This document shows, in pieces, positions 1 through 6,177 of a DNA stretch of 11,801 bases. The notes below the pieces were generated by a model. That model was not told where the DNA came from. It saw nothing but the letters and a program-made list of their open reading frames with translations, and ran no database searches. Within the stretch, counting starts at the first letter, position 1. Each line of letters begins with the position of its first letter. Source of the stretch: Promethearchaeota archaeon (lineage in GTDB: Archaea; Asgardarchaeota; Lokiarchaeia; Sigynarchaeales; SOKP01); assembly GCA_016839635.1 (NCBI GenBank), contig JAEOTV010000241.1, forward strand, positions 1 to 11,801, written 5' to 3'. The translations under genes were made by a program, and so were the position numbers.

Positions 1-635
1 TAACTACACAACGTTTTACAGAAGATTTGCTTTTGGGGATGCAAGATAAACCAGAATGGATGAAAGGTTACATATTTATAATGACATATATTACTGGAGA
101 TACTCAAAAAGATATAGATCAACAGACTAAATTATTGAAAAAAATTTATAGAAAAAATAATGCCAGATTCATGAATGCGCCTGATAAAATGCATAGAATC
201 TATATGGGAAAGCCAATTTTTGCAGCGGGTGCGGCAGATTATCGAAAGGGAGGAGGATTTGAATATGTTGGAGCGTTTGTACCACTTGAAAAAGTTCCAG
301 ATGGATACTTAAAAGCTGCTGAAATTTCAAGAAAGTATGGAATTCCTCCGACAGTAGGATCAAGATTGATGAGTGGAACCCATACAGTTGTTATGTTCTT
401 TTCTTATTCATTTAACAGAGCAGATCCGAAAGATATGGAAAATGCTAGAAATGCACTTCACGAAACGAACGAACTTGCTTTAGAATTAGGTGGAATTCCA
501 TGGAAAGTAGAATTAGGTGGACAACAATTACTTCTTGAAAAAATGGATCCTAATTATAAGAAATTATTAAAAACTCTTAAAGACACTTTAGATCCTAATG
601 GGATAATGAATCCAGGAAATTGGGAGGTGAAATAA
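1..635 (+). CDS. FAD-linked oxidase, C-terminal part (GlcD/vanillyl-alcohol-oxidase type), 5' truncated by window edge
   Basis: The frame is open from position 3, with no stop before the window edge, so the gene starts upstream; about 210 codons are visible. The clearest family mark is the C-terminal end, LDPNGIMNPGNW, which matches the usual ending (LDPxGIxNPGK-like) of the FAD-linked oxidase C-terminal domain found in glycolate/lactate oxidase GlcD and 4-cresol dehydrogenase-type enzymes. The N-terminal FAD-binding (PCMH-type) domain must lie to the left and is not seen. The next gene, a Fe-S protein with two CCG domains, overlaps the end of this one. That arrangement is the known GlcD-GlcF pairing, in which the flavoprotein oxidises a 2-hydroxyacid or similar alcohol and hands electrons to the Fe-S subunit. 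The substrate cannot be read from this fragment. An alkyl-DHAP synthase-like or 4-cresol dehydrogenase-like role remains possible. Confidence 0.82.
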   Translation, partial: TTQRFTEDLLLGMQDKPEWMKGYIFIMTYITGDTQKDIDQQTKLLKKIYRKNNARFMNAPDKMHRIYMGKPIFAAGAADYRKGGGFEYVGAFVPLEKVPDGYLKAAEISRKYGIPPTVGSRLMSGTHTVVMFFSYSFNRADPKDMENARNALHETNELALELGGIPWKVELGGQQLLLEKMDPNYKKLLKTLKDTLDPNGIMNPGNWEVK

Positions 636-1810
636 TAATTACCGTAGAACAGAAACAAGATTGGAAGGATATTGTTCATCGATGCTTTCGATGTGGTTAT
701 TGTAAATTTACAGAGGATTTTAGTGATTTTAATTGCCCAAGCTATAAAAATTTTAGATTTGAGACCTATAGTACAGGGGGCAGGTTATGGTTAATTTATG
801 GTATTTTAAGTGGTGAAATAAATTGGAATGAAGGTGCTGTTAATTCAATATTTGCCTGTACGACGTGCGGAAATTGTACTGAAAATTGTAGATTTGATAA
901 ATTTAAAGATTTTTTAGTTGATTTTATTGAAGCTGGTCGAGCATTAGCTGTTGAAAATGATTTTTGTCCCGAAAAACAAAAAATTTTGTTAGAAAGAACA
1001 GAAAATCCTGATTATTTCAATCCATATGGAGAACAAAATTCAGACAATACCCAGTTAAAAGAGAAATATAATTTGCCAGATGAAGCAGAATGGGTCTACT
1101 TCATAGGGTGCACTTCCAATTATCGGCAAAAAGATCTTAGAGATGCTACTATAAGATTCCTTAAGAAAGCAAAGATAGATTTTACTCTGATCGATGAGCA
1201 TTGCTGCTGTAGCCCTCTCCTTCGAACAGGTCAAATAAAACCGGTAAAAGATTTTATGAACTATAATATTGACCAGATCAATAGAACTGGAGCTAAAAAA
1301 GTGATAACATCATGTGCTGGTTGTTATCGAACCATAAAAAAAGATTGGTTAAAATTGGATGCGGCTTACGGATTTGAGGTATATCACACCGTTGAATTAA
1401 TTAAGAAACTTTTAGATGAAGATAATATTTCTATCAATTCAGAATTTCAAAAAACAGTAACTTATCATGATCCTTGTCACTTAGGGCGCCATGTGGGGAT
1501 GTATGGGACTCCTAGAGAAGTATATAAGAAAATTCCTGGAATTAAATTGGTTGAAATGCGAAGAAACAGAGAAAATGCTTGGTGTTGTGGTGCGGGAGGA
1601 GGTGTGAAGATAGGATATCCAGAGTGGTCGTTAGAAGTCTCAAAGGAAAGATTAGAAGAAGCTAAAGAAACTGGTGCGTCTGTAATATCTTCAATATGTC
1701 CATTCTGTAGAACGAACTTATCAGATGCCAATGAAAAGTTTAAAATGGATCTTGAAGTAATAGACTTATTAGAAATTTTAGATATACTAGATATTAGTGT
1801 AAATGAATAA
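620..1810 (+). CDS. Fe-S oxidoreductase with two 4Fe-4S motifs and two CCG domains (GlcF/HdrD-like)
   Basis: A 396-residue soluble electron-transfer protein. The N-terminal ferredoxin-like part has two cysteine sets: C22-x2-C25-x2-C28-x10-C39-P, and C80-x2-C83-x2-C86-x3-C90. Two cysteine-rich CCG domains follow. The first has C164, C195-C196-C197 and C232-x2-C235. The second has C286-x35-C322-C323-x36-C360-x2-C363, which fits the CX31-39CCX35-36CXXC rule of heterodisulfide reductase HdrB/HdrD and GlcF. CCG domains in that family hold noncubane 4Fe-4S clusters or act as electron-transfer sites. The gene overlaps the flavin oxidase upstream by 16 bases, so the two are probably co-translated partners. 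The listed start is TTG at 620. A much stronger ribosome site, GGAGGTGA (623-630), lies inside the reading frame, so translation may really begin at ATA/ATT at 635-640. In the first CCG domain the usual glycine after CC is a third cysteine. Confidence 0.87.
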   Translation: MGGEIIITVEQKQDWKDIVHRCFRCGYCKFTEDFSDFNCPSYKNFRFETYSTGGRLWLIYGILSGEINWNEGAVNSIFACTTCGNCTENCRFDKFKDFLVDFIEAGRALAVENDFCPEKQKILLERTENPDYFNPYGEQNSDNTQLKEKYNLPDEAEWVYFIGCTSNYRQKDLRDATIRFLKKAKIDFTLIDEHCCCSPLLRTGQIKPVKDFMNYNIDQINRTGAKKVITSCAGCYRTIKKDWLKLDAAYGFEVYHTVELIKKLLDEDNISINSEFQKTVTYHDPCHLGRHVGMYGTPREVYKKIPGIKLVEMRRNRENAWCCGAGGGVKIGYPEWSLEVSKERLEEAKETGASVISSICPFCRTNLSDANEKFKMDLEVIDLLEILDILDISVNE

Positions 1811-1846
1811 AAATAATAAAAAGAATATACTTTTATTTTTAATTTT
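1809..1846. terminator. Bidirectional T-run terminator between convergent genes
   Basis: The stretch between two convergent Fe-S genes holds a 5-bp stem AAAAG/CTTTT (1819-1823 and 1830-1834, 6-nt loop). It has T-rich runs on both strands: TTTTATTTTT at 1831-1840 on the plus strand, and the complement of 1809-1822 on the minus strand. T-runs are the archaeal termination signal, so this small region probably stops transcription from both sides. Confidence 0.5.
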
Positions 1847-2858
1847 AATAATTTAATTCTTCCCCAAGTGCCATACGAGCTAAATCACTTAGCAGATAAT
1901 TCTTCAATCCTTTTCTCTCTGCTTTTGCTCCTAAAACTTGCTTACACATAGGACAATTATATACACAAGCTTCTGCACCATGTTCAAGCATGTCGTTAAC
2001 GTTTTTATTTTGGGTTGGTCTTATTAATTTGCTTTTACCTATCCCTCCAAATGGTCCTGCACAACATAATGCATTTTCTCTATCGTATTCTCTAGCTACT
2101 CGTTCTACGCCTATTAATTCACAAATTTTATCCACCCATTTATCAGTTTCAGGTATAAATCTATTGGAGCAATTTCTTTGATATGCAATCTTCATATTCA
2201 GCTTAGTTAATTCTGATTCATGTTCCTTGAGATAATTATATACATATTCAAAAAGATGAATTGGTTTAAAGGGAACCTCAATATTATTTCTTTGACAATA
2301 TGATGTCCATAATCCATAGCATTCGTCATGCCAACAAATTAATTCTTTTATTCCATGTTTTCTAATATTATCCATTATAATTGGAAGTCTTTCCCTAATT
2401 ACTGAATCCTTGGCCATATGGTGATATTGTAAATTGCAGAAAAAAGCTCTACCAGCGATATATTGCAGATTTTCAAACATTTGACCCTTCATTTCTTCAG
2501 GAGTTAATCTTGTGAAGGTACATTTATTAAAAACTGGTTTATCAGGATCAATTTCCTTCAATCGCAAATCATCTGGAGGTTTAAATCTATCAATTGTTGT
2601 TTGTAGTTTTTCAGGATCCATATCAAGACTATTATATTTCTCCTGTAATTCTGTAATCAGATCAAATGGATGTGAATTATATGGACAATACTCATCGCAA
2701 GCGAAACATGTAACGCATTCTTTTAGGACGAATGACTCTTTTCCATTCATCATCTTTTCGATTTCAATTCTTCCCGTTTCCTTATCAATATCAATCCATT
2801 GACATCTCGTTAAGCAATCTATATTTTCACATTCAGAACAATGAGATTTATCAAACAT
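1845..2858 (-). CDS. Fe-S protein with two 4Fe-4S motifs and a C-terminal CCG domain (HdrB/HdrD-like)
   Basis: A 337-residue protein with no membrane segments. The N-terminus has two cysteine sets: C7-x2-C10-x4-C15-x3-C19, which is irregular, and C48-x2-C51-x2-C54-x3-C58-P, which is a textbook 4Fe-4S motif. The C-terminal domain has C230-x34-C265-C266-x35-C302-x2-C305, exactly the CCG pattern of HdrB/HdrD. The middle (about 130-215) looks like a first CCG domain that has drifted: it keeps C141, C175, C180 and C188 but lacks the CC pair and the CxxC ending. The gene is convergent to the oxidase/CCG operon and has its own TATA-like box, so it is separately expressed, though a functional link to the neighbours is likely. 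It probably shuttles electrons to or from a flavoprotein. The partner and substrate are unknown. The start is ATG at 2858, with no ribosome site visible. Confidence 0.85.
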   Translation of the reverse strand: MFDKSHCSECENIDCLTRCQWIDIDKETGRIEIEKMMNGKESFVLKECVTCFACDEYCPYNSHPFDLITELQEKYNSLDMDPEKLQTTIDRFKPPDDLRLKEIDPDKPVFNKCTFTRLTPEEMKGQMFENLQYIAGRAFFCNLQYHHMAKDSVIRERLPIIMDNIRKHGIKELICWHDECYGLWTSYCQRNNIEVPFKPIHLFEYVYNYLKEHESELTKLNMKIAYQRNCSNRFIPETDKWVDKICELIGVERVAREYDRENALCCAGPFGGIGKSKLIRPTQNKNVNDMLEHGAEACVYNCPMCKQVLGAKAERKGLKNYLLSDLARMALGEELNY

Positions 2859-2904
2859 GGTAGTATCAGTTTTTATATTTTTAATTTAAACCTTAATTTT
2901 TGTA

Positions 2905-2916
2905 TTATTTATAATG
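2905..2916 (-). promoter_or_regulatory. TATA-like box of the Fe-S/CCG gene ending at 1845
   Basis: On the minus strand this reads CATTATAAATAA-like sequence, centred about 53 bases before the ATG at 2858. Archaeal transcription normally starts about 25 bases after the box, which would leave a leader of roughly 25-30 bases. No ribosome binding site is seen in that leader. A second AT-rich match nearer the ATG (about 2872-2879) is too close to serve a full-length start. Confidence 0.42.
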
Positions 2917-3058
2917 CAAATATTTAGACAGAGTTTTTAATTTTATGAAAACATGCTTAAGAAAATTATAGGAGATTCCTATCAATAAAATTGATGAGAC
3001 TTTTAGAAATATTTCTATTGCGATAATGGAAATAGATTATACATTAGAAAGGAATTTT

Positions 3059-3073
3059 AAAAAAAAGAAAAAA
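3059..3073 (-). terminator. T-run terminator of hppA
   Basis: On the minus strand there is a run T6-C-T8, beginning about 17 bases past the hppA stop codon. It has no strong hairpin, which is normal for archaeal T-run termination. The 231-base gap from 2859 to 3089 holds this, the promoter of the leftward Fe-S gene, and a short interrupted reading frame judged not to be a gene. Confidence 0.5.
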
Positions 3074-3089
3074 TTGATTTATGACTTTA

Positions 3090-5216
3090 TTAAAATATTA
3101 GAAGTCCTGCTCCATTACCAAATAACATTAAAAACCCGAGAAAGATGGAAGCTGTTAATGACATTACTACTAGCAATGTGTTGATACTTGGACCTGCAGT
3201 GTCTTTAAATGGATCTCCTACAGTATCTCCCGTAATGGAAGCCTTATGAATTTCAGTACCTTTGCCTCCAAGATTACCATCCTCAATCCATTTTTTTGCA
3301 TTATCCCATGCTCCACCCGCATTAGACATCATAATTGCAAAGACAAAACCAGATAAAATCGCACCTGTAAGGAATGCTCCTAACGCTGCCACACCAAAAA
3401 GTATCCCAACTACAATTGGAATGAATATTGAAATAACACTCGGTATTACTAATTCTTTTAAAGAGCCCTTTGTTGCAATATCAATCGTTCTACCAAAATC
3501 GGCAGGTTCCTCACCAGTTAATATTTTTGGATTAGATTCAAATTGTCTTCGAATCTCATCAACCATTTTAGCAGCATTTCTCTGTACTGCACGAATTAAT
3601 AACGCTGAAAATAATGCAGGCACAACAACCCCTATAAAAGCGCCTATTAATACATTTAAGTTAAGAAGATCCATTACATCAATAGTCCCAGGAATAATAT
3701 CATTAGCTTCTGCTGCAAATGAAAATAATAATGCTAGAACAGTTAAGTTTGCAGCTCCTATCGCAAATCCTTTAGTAATAGCTTTAGCAGTATTTCCGGC
3801 AGAATCTAAATGATCTGCTGTGCGTATTACATCATCTCCTAAATCTCCTTGTTCTGCTATAGCTCTCGCATTATCAACAATAGGACCATAAGCATCATTG
3901 GAAACAATAGTTCCTACTATAGCAAGCATTCCAACAGCTGCCATTGCAACCCCAAAAACACCACCTAATAGATAAGTAACCACCATAGCAAATATAATTC
4001 CAATAGCAGGTGGAACTACACTTAATAATCCATATGAAAAGCCACTCAGAATAACAACAGCATGTCCTTCTTGGGCGGCTTCAGCTATTTTTCTTGTAGG
4101 CTTTCTATCAGCTCTAGTAAAATAATCGCTTGTAAAACCAAGTATAATACCAGCAAGAAGTCCTATAACAGCACATCCACATAATTTCCACAACATTGTT
4201 GCTTCTTCTCCAGTTAATCCAATAACCATTATTAGAGTAAACAAAGCAGCCAAAGCTGCAAAAAATAATGTGGATAAATAAGTTCCTGTGTTTAGAGCTT
4301 TACCAGGATCATCAGATCCTTTCCATTTTATAAACAAAATACCAAGAAGCGATGCTAATAAACCTACACCACATAAAACTATGGGAAAGACAGTATACAC
4401 GAATCTTCCAGCTTCTGTTAAAGTAATATCCACAATCAGAGGTAATGTTGCAGCTAACATCATTGCTGCTATGATTGAAGCAACATAGGAGTCGAAAAGG
4501 TCACTTCCCATTCCTGCAATGTCCCCAACGTTATCGCCAACATTGTCAGCGATGGTTGCCGGATTTCGTGGATCGTCTTCTGGGAGGTTATATTCTGCCT
4601 TCCCTACTAAATCAGCACCAACATCTGCCGTTTTTGTAAATATGCCCCCGCCGCATTTCATGAATAATGCGACGCTACTCGCTCCAAAACTAAATCCCAG
4701 CACTATCATAGGATCAGGTACAATCCAATATAAAACTGAAACTCCGATTAAGGCAACTCCAACTACTGCAAGTCCCATAACCGACCCTCCAAAAAATGCT
4801 ATATCAAATCCTTTTTTAGTCCCTATGGTGCAACCTTGTGCGGCTCGTGTATTTGCCTTAACACCGACATACATTCCTAACCAACCTGCTAGCATAGATC
4901 GAACAGCACCAATTATATAAGCAATCATCTGTTCCCAATTGAAAACTTCAGGAAATAACCTTGTGTATGTAGTACTATCTTCAAAAGGGGATGGTAAAAA
5001 CAACATAGCGACTGCAAGAGCCGCAACAAAGATCCCTAAAATCTTATATTGAACTTTAATATATGTCTTCGCACCTTCTTCGATATATCCTGCTACTTCC
5101 ACCATTCTTTCGTTTCCGGGATCCTCTTTTAAGACTAAGTATCTAAAAAAGAAAGCCATTGCTATTGAGATTATACCTGCAATTAATGCAACAATTAAAA
5201 TTAATGGTACAGCCAT
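3090..5216 (-). CDS. hppA: Membrane-bound ion-translocating pyrophosphatase
   Basis: A 708-residue polytopic membrane protein, full length for the family and expected to have about 16 helices. It hydrolyses pyrophosphate and pumps H+ or Na+ across the cell membrane. Diagnostic substrate-site motifs are all present: FTKTADVGADLVGK (193-206), DNVGDNVGD (224-232) followed by D239, SNDAYGPIVDNA (439-450), NAGGAWDNAKK (632-642) and GDTVGDPFKDTAGPS (663-677). The K+-site region reads GNTAKAITKG (474-483). Lys478 with Thr481 is the pair that marks K+-independent enzymes; K+-dependent ones have Ala and Gly. The gate position in helix 6, where most family members have Glu right after DLF or DLL (Glu246 in the Thermotoga enzyme), is Asp242 here. 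Ion choice, H+ or Na+, therefore cannot be read with confidence. The gene is monocistronic, with a TATA-like box about 46 bases before the ATG and a weak GTGA ribosome site six bases before it. Confidence 0.97.
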   Translation of the reverse strand: MAVPLILIVALIAGIISIAMAFFFRYLVLKEDPGNERMVEVAGYIEEGAKTYIKVQYKILGIFVAALAVAMLFLPSPFEDSTTYTRLFPEVFNWEQMIAYIIGAVRSMLAGWLGMYVGVKANTRAAQGCTIGTKKGFDIAFFGGSVMGLAVVGVALIGVSVLYWIVPDPMIVLGFSFGASSVALFMKCGGGIFTKTADVGADLVGKAEYNLPEDDPRNPATIADNVGDNVGDIAGMGSDLFDSYVASIIAAMMLAATLPLIVDITLTEAGRFVYTVFPIVLCGVGLLASLLGILFIKWKGSDDPGKALNTGTYLSTLFFAALAALFTLIMVIGLTGEEATMLWKLCGCAVIGLLAGIILGFTSDYFTRADRKPTRKIAEAAQEGHAVVILSGFSYGLLSVVPPAIGIIFAMVVTYLLGGVFGVAMAAVGMLAIVGTIVSNDAYGPIVDNARAIAEQGDLGDDVIRTADHLDSAGNTAKAITKGFAIGAANLTVLALLFSFAAEANDIIPGTIDVMDLLNLNVLIGAFIGVVVPALFSALLIRAVQRNAAKMVDEIRRQFESNPKILTGEEPADFGRTIDIATKGSLKELVIPSVISIFIPIVVGILFGVAALGAFLTGAILSGFVFAIMMSNAGGAWDNAKKWIEDGNLGGKGTEIHKASITGDTVGDPFKDTAGPSINTLLVVMSLTASIFLGFLMLFGNGAGLLIF

Positions 5217-5256
5217 AATTTTTCACATATTTACTATTTTTTTGTTAAATTTTTTA

Positions 5257-5267
5257 CATTATAATAG
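5257..5267 (-). promoter_or_regulatory. TATA-like box of hppA
   Basis: The minus strand reads CTATTATAAT, centred about 46 bases before the ATG at 5216, which predicts a leader of about 20 bases. A GTGA element (5223-5226), six bases before the ATG, could pair with the 16S rRNA end. The rest of the gap, 5270-5420, is AT-rich with no gene recognised. Confidence 0.42.
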
Positions 5268-5423
5268 TGTAATAATATCAAACAAAATTACCTAAATCAT
5301 TAAAATATTTTGAATTTAAATTAATATTAATTTGAAATAAAATTAGCCTTTCTTTTATTGCTAACAATATTTTAAATATTATTCTGGATAGAGATGTGAG
5401 GATTTCTTGTTTTTAATAATTAG

Positions 5424-5431
5424 AAAAAAAA
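5424..5431 (-). terminator. T8 terminator of the SRPBCC gene
   Basis: Eight consecutive T residues on the minus strand, starting 13 bases after the stop codon at 5444-5446. A T-run of this length is sufficient as an archaeal termination signal. No clear stem precedes it. Confidence 0.45.
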
Positions 5432-5443
5432 TAGATTTAAAAT

Positions 5444-5875
5444 TTAAGGAGCAACTGTTATTTGCTTCTTATCAAAATTTTCAGGATTTCCTCCTTCTTC
5501 AAGAAATTCTGCATAATTTTTTAAACATTTCAATAATAATTCCCCCGCCTTCACGAGGATTTTTTCATTCTTTTCGTCATCAAATTCACCCCATAAAGTG
5601 GCTTCCACCAAATTTCCTTTTGGATTTAGGATATAGCCCATTGAATTAAAAATTCCTCCTTCAATGTTCATTGAAAGCCGTTCTGGTTCAATAGTTTCAG
5701 TACGAATCGTATTAAAATCCCCAACTGTAGATTTTACAGCGAATTTAGTCTCTGATATCTTTGTAATATCCTTTACTGCGAGATTCCATTTAGGTCCTAA
5801 CATAGTGTTATTTAAAATATCAAATATATTATTTTGAGGAGCATTAATTTCAGTCTTTCTTTCAACACGTGCCAA
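5444..5875 (-). CDS. SRPBCC-fold (START/polyketide-cyclase-like, CoxG-like) small protein
   Basis: About 143 residues from the preferred TTG start. The start of the fold is typical of the SRPBCC superfamily: a short first strand (RVERKTEINAPQNNIFDIL), then a WNLA segment where family members have a PxxW motif, then alternating strands, and a long amphipathic C-terminal helix (about EKILVKAGELLLKCLKNYAEF). The fold makes a deep hydrophobic pocket for a lipid-like or aromatic ligand; the ligand here is unknown. An alternative start is the GTG at 5882-5884, three codons earlier. That GTG sits inside the ribosome site AGAGGTGG (5881-5888), which is well spaced for the TTG at 5873-5875, so TTG is preferred. 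Most transcripts probably start from the promoter around 5936-5949. The gene is divergent from the two flavoprotein genes. No catalytic residues can be named. Confidence 0.72.
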   Translation of the reverse strand: MARVERKTEINAPQNNIFDILNNTMLGPKWNLAVKDITKISETKFAVKSTVGDFNTIRTETIEPERLSMNIEGGIFNSMGYILNPKGNLVEATLWGEFDDEKNEKILVKAGELLLKCLKNYAEFLEEGGNPENFDKKQITVAP

Positions 5876-5935
5876 TTTTTCCACCTCTATTTTTTTTTTG
5901 ATTTAAAATGTGTGCATTATACATTTATGACAAAT

Positions 5936-5949
5936 TTGCTTATATACAT
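5936..5949 (-). promoter_or_regulatory. TATA box of the SRPBCC gene
   Basis: The minus strand reads AATGTATATAAGC, a very good archaeal TATA box. A start about 25 bases downstream gives a leader of around 35-45 bases that carries the AGAGGTGG ribosome site. A second, weaker candidate, TGTATAATG, lies at 5915-5924. Both boxes sit in a direct repeat TATACATTT (plus strand 5918-5926 and 5943-5951, 25 bases apart). Confidence 0.5.
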
Positions 5950-6122
5950 TTGTGTAGTTATAATTACTGAAGTAGTATTTAATATATTAGATAATAGAAA
6001 TAATTAGGAAAAAAAGACTAATTTGAATTTTAACTTTTAATCAAAACTGTTTTTGTATCATAATATTAAATTAATTAGGACATTTTTCTTAATATAATTG
6101 CAATAGGAGAATATTAAAAAAT

Positions 6123-6137
6123 AAAGTCTTTGACTTT
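6123..6137. promoter_or_regulatory. Perfect dyad AAAGTC-TTT-GACTTT upstream of the first flavoprotein gene
   Basis: A 6-bp perfect inverted repeat with a 3-base centre abuts the T-rich TATA-like region at 6137-6150. It therefore covers the place where TFB would bind next to the box. Such a position suits an operator for a dimeric regulator. It could instead be a small hairpin terminator followed by T6, although the only upstream gene points away, which makes that less likely. The gap 5885-6177 holds nothing else recognisable as a gene. Confidence 0.3.
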
Positions 6138-6150
6138 TTTTATATTAATT
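6137..6150 (+). promoter_or_regulatory. TATA-like box of the first flavoprotein gene
   Basis: TTTTTATATTAATT lies about 33 bases before the ATG at 6178, which predicts a leader of about 10 bases. A short ribosome-site match, GTGAT (6168-6172), lies five bases before the ATG and pairs with part of the usual GGTGAT complement. Confidence 0.4.
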
Positions 6151-6177
6151 ATCGAATGATTGAAAATGTGATATGCC

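Noticed and set aside
1477..1731. Minus-strand open frame inside the two-CCG-domain gene
   Set aside because: It is antisense to the conserved second CCG domain and shows no motif of its own.
3262..3813. Plus-strand open frame of 183 codons opposite hppA
   Set aside because: It lies wholly antisense to a protein with every pyrophosphatase motif. Its translation is low-complexity (Ile, Asn, Pro, Ala) with no family resemblance, and it has no promoter or ribosome site.
4288..4920. Two further plus-strand open frames opposite hppA
   Set aside because: Both are mirror frames of the conserved membrane protein, with no recognisable domain.
5407..5649. Plus-strand open frame opposite the SRPBCC gene
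   Set aside because: It is a shadow of the SRPBCC coding strand and starts within that gene's terminator.
5908..5970. 20-codon ATG frame in the divergent promoter region
   Set aside because: Too short, no ribosome site, and it overlaps the TATA boxes of the SRPBCC gene.
6001..6080. Direct repeat TAATTAGGA (6001-6009, 6072-6080) and inverted AATTAG/CTAATT (6002-6023)
   Set aside because: Short AT-rich matches expected by chance, not placed at a usable promoter position.
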